Shown: positions 24,847-33,819 of the stretch, piece after piece
Layout of the letters: every line of letters starts with the position of its first letter
Numbering within the stretch: position 1 is the stretch's first letter
Assembly: GCA_016208495.1 (NCBI GenBank)
Contig: JACQXX010000125.1
Coordinates: 1 to 37,265, forward strand
Length of the DNA stretch: 37,265 nt
Source: Acidobacteriota bacterium
Lineage (GTDB): Bacteria; Acidobacteriota; Blastocatellia; Chloracidobacteriales; Chloracidobacteriaceae
Direction of reading: 5' to 3'
Translations under genes and position numbers: made by a program
The notes under the pieces: model-generated
The model's input: the letters and a program-made list of their open reading frames with translations, nothing else
What the model was told of the DNA's origin: nothing
The model's database searches: none

Positions 24847-26187
24847 ATGGTGATTTCTGACAATTTCAAAGCTTTGGCAAAGCTGTATTACAACCCGATC
24901 CGGGCCATGAATGACATCATTGACCACGGCAGCCTGCTTTTTGCGATGACCGTGGCGGCGGTGGCAACAGTTGTCTTTTATCTGGCCCTGGCGATTCCGA
25001 TGTTGACCGTGGTGGGAAATCTCTGGTTTGTTGGATCATCGTTGCTCCCCTCAACTCACCAGGTCGCCCCGGCCCAAGCCGACGCCCCTGCCAGTACCAC
25101 AGGAGATGAAACCGAGGAAGATGTCCCCCCTCTCAGCCGTGGCTTTACACCAACCCGGATGCTCTATTTGTTTTATGCCTTTTTAAGTTCACCAATGTCG
25201 GTTTTGTCCTGGGTGGCGGCCTTGACCCTGCTCTATGTGCCGGCCTCGATCATAGTTGGATCGTGGTTTATTCCCACGGCTCGGGTTGGGATCTTTTTTC
25301 AGCAGCACTATGGGTCGCTGCTGGCCTGTACCTGCATGGCCTGGGCGGCGGCATTTCTGCCTGGGGCGCTGTTGCTTCTGGTGGGGCCAGTTGGAAAATT
25401 GTTCCTGGCCCCGTTTGTGGTCAGCCTTGGAACGCTGTATTTTGCGATTTTGATGGTCTGTGCCCTGCGGGTAAACCTTGGGTCTGAATATCAGGGCGCG
25501 ATTGTGACGGTTCTGCTGTCGTGGGTTTCCCTTTTGCTGGCGCCAATTTTTTCAAGCTGCCTTTCGTATGTGATGCTTCCCTGGATCGCTTTTTACCTCT
25601 ATGGGTACATCCGCGGTGAAGCCAACTTTGTTTCGACTGCGTTTAGCGGACAGCAAAGTTTTCGCCGATATCTGGAAGCTTCGACCATTAACCCACGGGA
25701 TGCGGAAGCACACTATCAGCTTGGCTTGATCCATCAAAAACGGCGTCAGTACAGCGATGCGATTGACCGGTTCAACCGCTCTGTCGAGATTGACCCGAAC
25801 GAAATTGACGCCCATTACCAGCTTGGCCGGATCGCCCGTGAACAAAAACGTTTTCAGGATGCCATCTCCCATTTTGATGCGGTGGTAACTCGCGATGAAA
25901 AACATTGCCGGTATGAAATCTGGCGTGAAATCGGCGCCACCTATTTTGAAGCCGGAATGTGTGAAGATGCCCGGCCTTTTCTTGAACGGTATGTGCAACA
26001 GCGGGAGTTTGATCCTGAGGGACTGTATTTTCTGGGTGCTAGCTACGCCGGGTTAGGCTTACGTGAACAAGCCCGTCAGGCACTGGAACAATGCCTCGAA
26101 GCTGTCCGAACCACTCCTCACTATCGGCGCGGCGAAGTTCGTCAATTTCAGAAACTGGCGAATGAAAAACTGGCTGGCTTGGCCTGA
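24847..26187 (+). CDS. YIP1-domain membrane protein with C-terminal TPR repeats
   Basis: A 446-residue protein. The first ~250 residues carry about five membrane segments with a Yip1-like layout (LYYNPIRAMNDIIDHGSLLFAM start, helices at about 27-50, 115-150, 175-200, 205-230, 240-255). Residues ~280-440 hold three to four TPR units: AEAHYQLGLIHQKRRQYSDAIDRFNRSVEIDP, then IDAHYQLGRIAREQKRFQDAISHFDAVV, then IWREIGATYFEAGMCEDARPFLERYV, then LYFLGASYAGLGLREQARQALEQCL. ATG 24847 is used; the frame extends upstream to 24778, but that start is less fitting. The role is unknown; related proteins occur in Acidobacteria and Deltaproteobacteria. Confidence 0.8.
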   Translation: MVISDNFKALAKLYYNPIRAMNDIIDHGSLLFAMTVAAVATVVFYLALAIPMLTVVGNLWFVGSSLLPSTHQVAPAQADAPASTTGDETEEDVPPLSRGFTPTRMLYLFYAFLSSPMSVLSWVAALTLLYVPASIIVGSWFIPTARVGIFFQQHYGSLLACTCMAWAAAFLPGALLLLVGPVGKLFLAPFVVSLGTLYFAILMVCALRVNLGSEYQGAIVTVLLSWVSLLLAPIFSSCLSYVMLPWIAFYLYGYIRGEANFVSTAFSGQQSFRRYLEASTINPRDAEAHYQLGLIHQKRRQYSDAIDRFNRSVEIDPNEIDAHYQLGRIAREQKRFQDAISHFDAVVTRDEKHCRYEIWREIGATYFEAGMCEDARPFLERYVQQREFDPEGLYFLGASYAGLGLREQARQALEQCLEAVRTTPHYRRGEVRQFQKLANEKLAGLA

Positions 26188-26217
26188 CCCCAGTTCGAAA
26201 TTGAGTTCCACACTGAA

Positions 26218-26260
26218 AAGGGAAAGGGAGGTGATTTGGTAAATCACCTCCCTTTCCCTT
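26218..26260. terminator. Perfect 20-bp bidirectional terminator hairpin
   Basis: AAGGGAAAGGGAGGTGATTT (26218-26237) and its exact complement (26241-26260) flank a 3-base GGT loop. It lies 30 bases past the YIP1-TPR stop and between convergent genes. On the + strand GTTTATA follows; on the minus strand TTTTCAGTG follows. The stem alone is strong enough to stop transcription from either side. Confidence 0.8.
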
Positions 26261-26264
26261 GTTT

Positions 26265-26300
26265 ATACCACTTTGCAATGAAGGCAGTGTATTACGCGGA
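26265..26300 (+). repeat. Dispersed ATACCA-type repeat, copy A
   Basis: ATACCACTTTGCAATGAAGG and a following GTATTA resemble 30390-30420 (ATACCATTTTGGAATGAAGC ... GTATTA) and, more weakly, 36988-37020. The three share an AATGAA core at the same distance from their left end. This copy lacks the GAACAGTCAA tail found in the other two. Confidence 0.5.
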
Positions 26301-26367
26301 GGCTAGATCATTGAAATCATTGTATTTCCCTCAGCTCTTAGCCCTGTACCCTCAGCCCAAAACGATT

Positions 26368-26856
26368 TTATTTTGCACTTTGAACCCGCTTTACCCAGCC
26401 ATCCCGTGAATTTTTCCAATCTGGCTGGAACATATCCGGCTTGACGCTCCCTGAAAATTCAACCATCAGTTTGGCCAGTTCTGGGTTTGTCGTGACAGCT
26501 TTGACTTCGCTGATCCATCCGGGCCGACGGCTTTTCCATTTGGGATCATTGCCGGTTTCTTTCACAAATGAATCCAATTCAATCAATAATTCGGCAATCT
26601 TCGTGGTGTCCCACTGGGTCTGGCATTGTCTGAGCCAGATTCCGCGCCGGCTTGCCCATTTTTCATTCAGGGCTTCTGGTTTGATGTTGCCGGGTAATTC
26701 CATTAAGAAAAAGCCGAGCATGTTGATTGAACTTCGTTTTTCTCGCTGCTGGTTTTGGGCTGATTTGGCCTCCACAGTCAATGTCGTGAGGCCGATTGGA
26801 GCAATCATCAGAATGGCCGCCATTACCAAAACTAACTTCCGAAACAGTTGATTCAT
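26368..26856 (-). CDS. Secreted protein with three ~43-residue repeats
   Basis: A 162-residue exported protein. After the signal peptide (VLVMAAILMIAPIGLTTLTVEA) come three repeats: FFLMELPGNIKPEALNEKWASRRGIWL, LLIELDSFVKETGNDPKWKSRRPGWI, LMVEFSGSVKPDMFQPDWKNSRDGWV. All share L-x-x-E-[LF], K-x-[ED], a tryptophan and S-R-x-x-[IG]-W. No family was recognised. GAGGGAC lies six bases upstream of the ATG on the minus strand (26863-26869). A small helical repeat with conserved W and R could bind ligand or protein; this is inference. Confidence 0.7.
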   Translation of the reverse strand: MNQLFRKLVLVMAAILMIAPIGLTTLTVEAKSAQNQQREKRSSINMLGFFLMELPGNIKPEALNEKWASRRGIWLRQCQTQWDTTKIAELLIELDSFVKETGNDPKWKSRRPGWISEVKAVTTNPELAKLMVEFSGSVKPDMFQPDWKNSRDGWVKRVQSAK

Positions 26857-26869
26857 ATTTGAGTCCCTC

Positions 26870-27694
26870 GCAAATTTGCTCTTAGAAATAAATTAAAATG
26901 CTGAATTTCCTTTTTCCAGGTGTCACCACGTAACTGAGTGATTCCATGGTGAAGCTGGTTGGGAAAAGAAATTTTCAATGATACAAGTCTTTTGAAATTG
27001 CTCAAGGTGGATTTGAAATGAACAACCACGCTGGCTTAATTGGGAAGCTACCCGGACAGATGCCACCTGAACCGGGTAAGGTTTGCTGAAGCCAATTTCC
27101 TCCCCCTTGTTGGATTATAGCCAACCTTAACTCTCCGGGTCGGATTGCGTTCCATTTTCTTCTACTGGTTTCCGGAAATTCAGGTGGGATGGGTTTAATT
27201 CCCAGGCAAGAATCTCATCTATTTTTTCCTATGTAAAACTATTTATATCAAGAATTTACACTGATTGTCCCACCTCGTCTCGCCACTTTGGAATCCGATT
27301 ATTTACAAAGGATACATCATTGCAACGCCAAAGAATTTATCCATAAAAACTTTTTAACGCAGTTATCTTTTAACGCAATCAAGTTTTTAAATTTTACTTC
27401 ACGATTGATGTCCAGCAACCAGTTCCAGGCAAGTCTGTGAAAATGACCTATACAACCAAGTCAGGGTTCAAATATTCTCACCCTTTTGGCTGTCATATCT
27501 GTCTTTGAGGGTTTGTTTCTGGCGGTGACCAAATTTTACACCTATGGTTACGGTCCAGGAGAGACCCACTCACACACCTGACTTTTCAAACCAGAGTCGA
27601 GGCTCAACGGCCCTCAATCCCTCTTGCGGAAGAACCTCCTGCTCTTTTTGAAAGTCAAAACAATAAGAAACGATTCAGAAAGTGGACATTCGGT
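26870..27694 (+). other. Long gene-free region upstream of the second receptor
   Basis: About 825 bases without a credible gene. Seen in it: a TACCCGG/CCGGGTA hairpin (27049-27055 with 27072-27078) and a GTTGG/CCAAC hairpin (27108-27112 with 27120-27124); two TTTTAACGCA direct repeats at a 16-base spacing (27352-27361, 27368-27377); and AT-rich stretches around 27230-27260 and 27340-27400 that could hold promoters for either neighbour. A 23-codon ORF at 27018 is not convincing. No known riboswitch was confidently identified. Confidence 0.4.
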
Positions 27695-30205
27695 ATGCAC
27701 ATGGCGATTCGAGCTTTTATTGGAGCAATGCTGATCTTCGCGCTCGTCAGTGGACAAGCCGTAGCCAACTGGCAAGCGGCGAAAATTAAAGGACTTGTCA
27801 ATGGAATTCAGGCAGATGGGTCGAAATTACCGCTTGCGGGAGCCGTTGTAACGTTGCGTGGTACGGCGCTGACAACGAAAGACCCGGTCACGGTCACAAC
27901 TGATGAAGAGGGCCGCTATACGTTATTTGATCTCTTACCCGGTGATTATCAACTCACGATTGAAGTGCCAGGGTTTGAAAGCTATAGCAAGAGCTATAAA
28001 ATCGTTTCGGGCGCCGTTTCAGCCATCACGGTTGATTTAAGAATCAAAGAAACTAAAGAAGCCGTCGTTGAAATCAAGGCCAACCCAAATGAAATTGATA
28101 AAACTGAGACCTCGGTTGTTTCCCAAATCCAGGAAAAGACACTGCGCAACGCACCACTCGTCAACGAGACATTTCAGGATGCACTGCCGCTGGTGCCAGG
28201 CGTTGTCCGTGGGCCTGATGGACTCTTAAACATTAAGGGCGCCCGCGCCAGTCAATCCGGTTTGCTGGTCAATAGTGCCAACGTCACGGATCCGGTCACC
28301 GGAAACTACGCCATCAGCCTTCCTATCGAAGCAATTGAAACGGTTTCGGTGCTCTCAAGCCCCTACTCAGCGGAATTTGGAAAATTCAGCGGCGCGGTGA
28401 CCACCATCGGCACCCGTGCTGGGGGCAATACGTGGCGATTCTTGTTTACCAACTTTATTCCCCGGATGCGCCGTCGCACAGACCCAGACACCGGTAAAAG
28501 CAAGCTGGTTGGACTTGAATCCATTACGCCCCGCCTGATTTTTATGGGGCCGATCATCAAAGACAAACTGACGATTTCACAATCCTTTCAGTATCAGTTT
28601 GTCCGCAATATCGTTCCGTCGCTTCCAAATTTGAAAAACGATGTCCAGTACGAGTCATTCGACTCATTCACGCAACTTGACTGGAACATCAATGGACGAA
28701 ACCACTTAACTGGTGTTTTGTCGCTTTATCCACAAAACTTGCAGTCAGTCAATCTCAACACCTTTAACCCCATTGAAGTCTCGGCCAACTTTCGCCAGCG
28801 CGGCTTTTTTGCTTCAGCCGCCGAGCGGGCCGTCTTTACCAATGGCTCATTGCTTGAAACCACATTTGCCGCCAAACGGTTCAATGCGTTTGTGTTTCCT
28901 CAAGGAGACACGCCGATGACTGTTGCGCCAGCCGTCAACAGTGGGAATTTCTTTAACCGTCAGGATCGGTTTTCGACCCGGTACGACGGACAGTCAATCT
29001 ACAACTTTGCACCGGTTGACGCGAAAGGGGATCACCTGCTCAAAGTCGGCACCACGCTGAGCTACACAACCTTTGACGGACGTGAGCGCAACAACCGAAT
29101 TGATGTGGTCAGGCAAGACGGCACACTGAGCCAGCGGATTGACTTCGTCGGTGATGGCCAGTTTGAACGCAACGTCGGCGAAGTCTCTGTTTTTGTTCAG
29201 GATAAATACACAGTTCGGCCAAATGTTGTGCTTGATTTGGGGTTGCGCTATGACCGAAACGGCCTCTCAAACCAAAACAATTTTGCCCCGCGCTTTGGGT
29301 TTGTAATTGTGCCATTTTCAGGCGGAAGAACTGTCGTTCGCGGCGGAATTGGCGTGTTTTATGACAAAGTGCCACTAGGCATCGGTGTCTTTGATCGGTT
29401 TCAAAGCCGTCGGGTCACAGCCTTCCAGTCAGACGGCATCACACCGGTTGGTCCGGCTGAAACACTGCGCAACGTGTTTGCCGGCGAATTGCGGACGCCC
29501 TACAGCGTGTCAGGCACCTTCGAAATTGACCATCAACTCTTCAAGCGCTTTTTCCTGCGCTTTGGATACCAGAAGCGCGAAGGGAAAAACGAATTTCTGG
29601 TCAACCCTGCGACGGACCCGCTTCAAGGCCCGGTGCTGGTGATGTCCAATGGCGCCACGTCCAGTTATCGGGAATATCAGGTTACCACGCGCTACCGATT
29701 GAATGACGTAAGCGACATTTCGTTTTCTTATGTCCGATCAAAAACCACTGGCGATTTAAATGATTTCAACACCTACTTTGGAAACTTCCGGGCGCCGATT
29801 ATCCGCGACAACCAGCGCTCTCGTCAGCCATTTGACACGCCGAATCGCTTTCTCACGGTCGGCAATTTCGAGTTGCCCTTTGGCATTGTGGCCTCACCGG
29901 TACTGGACATTCACACCGGGTTTCCCTTCTCACGGGTGGATAATGACCAGAATTTTGTTGGCATCCGCAACCCAAATGACCAGCGGTTTCTTCGGTTTTT
30001 AGCGCTTGATTTGCAGGTAACCAAGAAAATCGCCATTCCTTTCCGAGGCAAAAAACTGATTACTCGAATTGGTGTCAAAATCTTTAATCTGACCAATCAC
30101 TTCAATCCTCGTGATGTGCAGGCCAATATTGGAAGCCCAATGTTCGGAGAGTTTTACAATAGCATTGGACGCACCTTCCGCGGCAAATTCGAGTTTGATT
30201 TTTAA
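27695..30205 (+). CDS. TonB-dependent receptor, shorter Oar-like type
   Basis: An 836-residue outer-membrane receptor. A signal peptide (FIGAMLIFALVSGQAVA) is followed by a carboxypeptidase-regulatory-like domain (IKGLVNGIQADGSKLPLAGAVVTLRG ... GDYQLTIEVPGFESY, about residues 30-110). Then comes a plug (QEKTLRNAPLVNETFQDALP, GLLVNSANVTDPVTG, PYSAEFGKFSGAVTTIGTRAG) and a barrel ending in RTFRGKFEFDF. At 836 residues it is about 140 shorter than the 3952 receptor, with a compact barrel, and it lacks a glycine-rich loop. It has no visible ribosome-binding site; ATG 27695 and ATG 27701 both fit. A long leader (26870-27694) precedes it, so it may be regulated at the RNA level. Ligand unknown. Confidence 0.9.
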   Translation: MHMAIRAFIGAMLIFALVSGQAVANWQAAKIKGLVNGIQADGSKLPLAGAVVTLRGTALTTKDPVTVTTDEEGRYTLFDLLPGDYQLTIEVPGFESYSKSYKIVSGAVSAITVDLRIKETKEAVVEIKANPNEIDKTETSVVSQIQEKTLRNAPLVNETFQDALPLVPGVVRGPDGLLNIKGARASQSGLLVNSANVTDPVTGNYAISLPIEAIETVSVLSSPYSAEFGKFSGAVTTIGTRAGGNTWRFLFTNFIPRMRRRTDPDTGKSKLVGLESITPRLIFMGPIIKDKLTISQSFQYQFVRNIVPSLPNLKNDVQYESFDSFTQLDWNINGRNHLTGVLSLYPQNLQSVNLNTFNPIEVSANFRQRGFFASAAERAVFTNGSLLETTFAAKRFNAFVFPQGDTPMTVAPAVNSGNFFNRQDRFSTRYDGQSIYNFAPVDAKGDHLLKVGTTLSYTTFDGRERNNRIDVVRQDGTLSQRIDFVGDGQFERNVGEVSVFVQDKYTVRPNVVLDLGLRYDRNGLSNQNNFAPRFGFVIVPFSGGRTVVRGGIGVFYDKVPLGIGVFDRFQSRRVTAFQSDGITPVGPAETLRNVFAGELRTPYSVSGTFEIDHQLFKRFFLRFGYQKREGKNEFLVNPATDPLQGPVLVMSNGATSSYREYQVTTRYRLNDVSDISFSYVRSKTTGDLNDFNTYFGNFRAPIIRDNQRSRQPFDTPNRFLTVGNFELPFGIVASPVLDIHTGFPFSRVDNDQNFVGIRNPNDQRFLRFLALDLQVTKKIAIPFRGKKLITRIGVKIFNLTNHFNPRDVQANIGSPMFGEFYNSIGRTFRGKFEFDF

Positions 30206-30211
30206 AAGAAG

Positions 30212-30270
30212 GTCAGTCGTCAGTCGTCAGTCGTCAGTCGTCAGTCGTCAGTCGTCAGTCGTCAGTCGTC
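30212..30270 (+). repeat. Perfect GTCAGTC heptamer array
   Basis: 8.4 uninterrupted copies of GTCAGTC directly follow the receptor stop codon. Complementary-type units (CTACTGACTAC) occur at 30379-30390 and 30460-30502, with a C/T change in each unit. Perfect tandem heptamers of this length are prone to slippage, so the copy number may vary between cells. Confidence 0.95.
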
Positions 30271-30378
30271 GAGTGTTAGGATTTTGAAGCGCCTGTCAAG
30301 TGTATTTGGTTCTTTTTGAGTCATTTGCAAAGAGTTCTTTTCAAGGTCTGTGCAAACTGAAATACCTGGGTTTGGTCT

Positions 30379-30507
30379 ACTGACTACTGATACCATTTTG
30401 GAATGAAGCTATCGTATTAGGGAACAGTCAAGTAATTCAATCAATTGAATTTAGTGAACTACTGACTACGATCTACTGACTACAAACTGGTATGACTACT
30501 GACTTCC
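30379..30507. repeat. ACTGACTAC arms and dispersed repeat, copy B
   Basis: Contains TACTGACTACTGATACC at 30379, then ATACCATTTTGGAATGAAGC (30390-30409), then GAACAGTCAAGTAATTCAAT (30422-30441), then TACTGACTAC units with an inverted TGGTAT at 30488-30493. The GAACAGTCAAGTAATTCAATC stretch recurs at 37021-37043 with two changes. The rest of the 30206-30658 gap shows nothing recognisable apart from a ribosome-binding site at 30646-30650. Confidence 0.6.
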
Positions 30508-30658
30508 CAAAATTCCAAACCAAATCAGCACAAAAAGGCTCTAACAAACCACAAGTTCAAATCATTCCCTTGACCAATACCTGGTTTGCCAATCGTTACG
30601 TGTACAATCGAACTCAATCAATCCCAGACATCTTGATCATCACCTAAGGAAAACTCTC

Positions 30659-32179
30659 ATGTCACAGAGTTTTAAGCATTTGCGGATGGGTTTCACATTT
30701 TACTTTTGTTTTTGTCTCCTGACAGGTTTAGGCGTCTTCGGAAAGCCAGTTGCCGTTCTGGCACGCCAGGGAAACGCTCTGGCGCCTCCTTCTGGGTTAA
30801 CGGCACGTCAGACCGGAAGCCAGGTTGTTTTAAACTGGCAACCCCCCGATTTAAGCCGCTTTTCAACCGAACTTGCAACCCTTCGGCAAGCACCAGTTGC
30901 GGAAACTGAGCCAAATAACAGCCAGACCCAGGCCCAATCAGTATCATTGAATTCGATTGTCAGCGGCAGGGCCGAAACATCTGATACCGGTCAGTATGTC
31001 CTGGCACTGGCTGATGGTTCCAGCGATGATTTCGAAGATGTCTTCAAGTTTACTTTGACCGAGGCCAAACAGGTCTCGATCAAACTTGAATACACTGAAG
31101 AAGATGCTGATCTTGACGTGTGGCTCCTGGCCAATGATGCCCGGTTGACGATTCTGGATGACGACGGAGCGACCCAGGATAACCCGGAGCTGACACTGGT
31201 TGATCTTGATCCGGGAACGTACTTGATTGCCGTTTCGACCTTTGAGCCCGGCCCACCAACTCCGGCTGAAAATTCAGACTACCAGTTGACAATTTCAACC
31301 TCTGACTCTGGAACACCCCAACTTGACAGCTTCAATATCTACCGCGCTGAAAGCACCACCGTCCCGTTGACCCGTGAATTTCTGGTTGGGAATGTCCTGG
31401 CTGACACAACTCAGTTTATTGATACGCCACAGGGTGGAGATGGCCGAACCTCCTATAGCTACGTTGTAACGGCTCTCTATGACACAGGTGAAAGCGCGGC
31501 TTCAAACACAGTATCTATTGCGTTTAGCACTGATCGTACAACACCTACAGTTCGGGTTTCGTCACCAAATGGAGGTGAAACAGCCTCCGCTGGAAGCCCC
31601 CTCAATATCACCTGGACAGCCACCGACGACATTGGCGTTACCAGCCAGGAAATATCCCTTTCAACCGACGGCGGCACCACTTTTCCAACCTCAGTGGCAA
31701 CAGGACTTTCTGGAAATACCAGTATCTTTACCTTTCCAATTCCCACCACTTTGCGTTCGACTTCGGCCCGGATCCGGGTTGTGGCCCGTGATGCGGCTGG
31801 AAACGAAGGCTCTGACACCAGCGATGCCAGTTTCACCATTGGCGGAGCAGATGCCATGCCGCCAACGGTGCGGCTCATTTCACCTAATTCCAAATCAGAC
31901 AAGTTAAGAGCCGGCCAATCCTTCCTCGTTCAATGGCAATCGTCTGACAATAGTGCACTTGCCAGCCATGACTTACTGCTCTCGACAGATGGCGGTGCCA
32001 CCTTTGCAACCACCATCGCCACTGGTCTTCCAGGGTCAGCCCAAAGTTTTTCATTTGCGGTCAGCGCGACCCAACCCAAATCCAAAACGGCTCGCATTCG
32101 AGTGATTGCCCGTGATGCGGCTGGAAACGCGGCTCAGGATGACAGCGACGAAAACTTCAAGATCAAGAAAGCGAAGTAG
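30659..32179 (+). CDS. Secreted FN3/PPC/Ig-like protein
   Basis: A 506-residue exported protein. The signal peptide (FTFYFCFCLLTGLGVFG) is followed by the first strands of a fibronectin type III domain (APPSGLTARQTGSQVVLNWQPP, about 42-63). A PPC-type beta domain comes next (AETEPNNSQTQAQ, then DVFKFTLTEAKQVSIKLEY, DADLDVWLLAND, GTYLIAVST; about 80-212). The rest of the FN3 domain follows (LDSFNIYRAES ... TSYSYVVTALYDTGESAASNTVSI, about 220-288). Two Ig-like repeats finish the protein (VRVSSPNGGETASAGSPLNI to RIRVVARDAAGNEG, and VRLISPNSKSDKLRAGQSF to RIRVIARDAAGNAA). The PPC domain is often found next to secreted peptidases, but no catalytic domain is present. AAGGA at 30646-30650 precedes ATG 30659. 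Likely a surface or matrix protein. Confidence 0.85.
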   Translation: MSQSFKHLRMGFTFYFCFCLLTGLGVFGKPVAVLARQGNALAPPSGLTARQTGSQVVLNWQPPDLSRFSTELATLRQAPVAETEPNNSQTQAQSVSLNSIVSGRAETSDTGQYVLALADGSSDDFEDVFKFTLTEAKQVSIKLEYTEEDADLDVWLLANDARLTILDDDGATQDNPELTLVDLDPGTYLIAVSTFEPGPPTPAENSDYQLTISTSDSGTPQLDSFNIYRAESTTVPLTREFLVGNVLADTTQFIDTPQGGDGRTSYSYVVTALYDTGESAASNTVSIAFSTDRTTPTVRVSSPNGGETASAGSPLNITWTATDDIGVTSQEISLSTDGGTTFPTSVATGLSGNTSIFTFPIPTTLRSTSARIRVVARDAAGNEGSDTSDASFTIGGADAMPPTVRLISPNSKSDKLRAGQSFLVQWQSSDNSALASHDLLLSTDGGATFATTIATGLPGSAQSFSFAVSATQPKSKTARIRVIARDAAGNAAQDDSDENFKIKKAK

Positions 32180-32505
32180 CGCAGGAAAGCGAGTAGCGAG
32201 TGGCGAGTAGCGAATAGTCAATCAATTCAACATTATCGTCAGTCAAATCCTTGAGCTTAAGTACCTTACCGAAAATTTCCAGACATTTTGAACCACGAAA
32301 CACACGAAATACACGAAAAGAATCAAATACTTACCAAATCCAATATCTCAGGAAATTTATGACAAGGTACTTACTTCGCATGAATTTCTCAAAGCATGAG
32401 GATCTTTTTCTGACTACTCGCTACTCGCTACTCACCACTCGCTACTCTTGCTATCTCGCTCGGCTGGATTGACTCCTCGCTCCTCGCTCCTCACCACTCG
32501 CTCCC
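32172..32505. repeat. GCGAGTA inverted arms and related tandem repeats
   Basis: The left arm (32178-32220) has GCGAGTAGCGAGTGGCGAG and ends in AATAGTCA; it starts at the stop codon of the FN3/PPC gene. The right arm (32411-32460) has CTACTCGCTACTCACCACTC and reads in reverse complement as GAGTGGTGAGTAGCGAGTAG, ending in the same TAGTCA. A further block of CTCCTCG units lies at 32472-32505. Between the arms, 32290-32322 has ACACGAAATACACGAAA-type tandem units. Confidence 0.85.
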
Positions 32506-32638
32506 TTTGTTGCCTGCCCCAAACCGTCCTCGCTATTCCTCAATTCAAAAAACTGATATATAAACCGGCTCTTTCGGCTTTGGTGTTTTGAACACTCAAG
32601 GCTTGCTGGTCATCATCATTTTTATTGAGGAATTTTTT

Positions 32639-33811
32639 ATGTCTTTTGTGTATGGAGTTTTGGGCGCTGGTCGCCAGGGCACAGCGTCAGGGTATGATAT
32701 TGCACGGTTTGGCGATGCCGAAGCCGTGATTATGGCTGATTCCAATGGAAGAGTGGCTGAAGAAAGCGCTGCCCGAATCAACCGCCTTGTGGGCAAAGAA
32801 ATTGCCCGTGGCGTGGAACTCAATGCCAAAGATCCAGCCGCGGTGGCCGCTTATTTTGAGCCGCTGGATTCTTGTGTCAGCGCGATTCCTTATTTTCTCA
32901 ACTTTGAAGCCACCAAAGCTGCCATTGCTGCCAGATGCCATTTTTGCGATATGGGCGGCAATACGGGCGTGGTGATGCAGCAACTTGGGTTGCACGAAGA
33001 CGCCGCTCAGGCCGGCGTTTCAGTGGTTCCGGATTGCGGTGTCGGCCCGGGAATGATTTCCAATCTGGCCGTCTACCTCGCCGAACAGTTTGAAGTGGCC
33101 GAAGATATCCTCATTTATGACGGCGGATTGCTCCAGCAGCCCCGACCTCCGTTTAACTTCGCGTTGTTCTTTAACATTGAAGGATTGACCAACGAATACT
33201 GGGGAGATGCGCTGTACCTGGTTGATGGCAAGGTTAAACCAACGGCCTGTTTTGCTGATGATGAATATGAACTGATTGAAATTCCGGGCCTTGGGACCTT
33301 TGAAGCTTTTGTAACTTCAGGCGGCCTTTCGACAATGGTTCCAACCTATGAGGGAAAACTCAAAACCCTGAAAAATAAAACGTTACGCTATCCTGGGCAT
33401 GTGGCACTGTTTAAAGGACTACGTGACATTGGGTTGTTTAATCTGGATCCGATTGATGTTGGTGGTGTGTCGGTTGTACCGCGTCAGGTGCTCCATACAC
33501 TTCTGGATCCGAAGATTGCCCCTCTTCCTGAAGACAAAGATATGATGGTCATTCATATCGTTGGCCGGGGTCAAAAAGGTAGCGCCCAGGCTGAAATCCA
33601 TCTGGATATTGTTGACCGACTTGAGGAAACCACCGGCTTTTATGCCATGGAACGCATGACCGGATTCCACGCTGCCATCGTGGCGCAAATGATGGCACGC
33701 GGAGAAGTCGCCCAGGGTGCCGTTTCCCTGGAAAAAGCAGTCAACGCCACTCGAATGGTTGAAGAAATGGCCAAACGCGACATGACCGTCACCCTCACTC
33801 AGGTGAAATAA
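32639..33811 (+). CDS. Saccharopine dehydrogenase-family enzyme, L-lysine 6-dehydrogenase-like
   Basis: A 390-residue NAD(P)-binding enzyme. ATG 32639 has GAGG at 32627-32630 and starts the Rossmann motif VYGVLGAGRQG (GxGxxG at residues 9-14). Downstream are CHFCDMGGNTGV and VVPDCGVGPGMISNLAVYLAE, seen in saccharopine-dehydrogenase-like proteins and in lysine 6-dehydrogenase, which converts lysine to the allysine/piperideine form. The substrate domain holds EAFVTSGGLSTMVPTYEGKLKTLKNKTLRYPGHV, a conserved block of this group. Length fits the ~385 residues of the known enzymes. The next gene on the same strand is a threonine-dehydratase-like enzyme, so amino-acid degradation is a reasonable context. 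Exact substrate remains inferred. Confidence 0.8.
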   Translation: MSFVYGVLGAGRQGTASGYDIARFGDAEAVIMADSNGRVAEESAARINRLVGKEIARGVELNAKDPAAVAAYFEPLDSCVSAIPYFLNFEATKAAIAARCHFCDMGGNTGVVMQQLGLHEDAAQAGVSVVPDCGVGPGMISNLAVYLAEQFEVAEDILIYDGGLLQQPRPPFNFALFFNIEGLTNEYWGDALYLVDGKVKPTACFADDEYELIEIPGLGTFEAFVTSGGLSTMVPTYEGKLKTLKNKTLRYPGHVALFKGLRDIGLFNLDPIDVGGVSVVPRQVLHTLLDPKIAPLPEDKDMMVIHIVGRGQKGSAQAEIHLDIVDRLEETTGFYAMERMTGFHAAIVAQMMARGEVAQGAVSLEKAVNATRMVEEMAKRDMTVTLTQVK

Positions 33812-33819
33812 GATCGGAA

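Noticed and set aside
27018-27089. 23-codon ORF (MNNHAGLIGKLPGQ...)
   Set aside because: It has a weak ribosome-binding site only and overlaps a hairpin; no homology can be claimed.
27058-27093. TPP-riboswitch-like stretch (ACCTGAACCGGGTAAGG)
   Set aside because: It resembles the 3' part of a thiamine-pyrophosphate aptamer, but the CTGAGA element upstream and the AGGGA end are missing. A covariance search with the TPP model would decide it.
32180-32505. Possible CRISPR array
   Set aside because: Repeat units are 7 bases with no spacers, and no cas genes are present.
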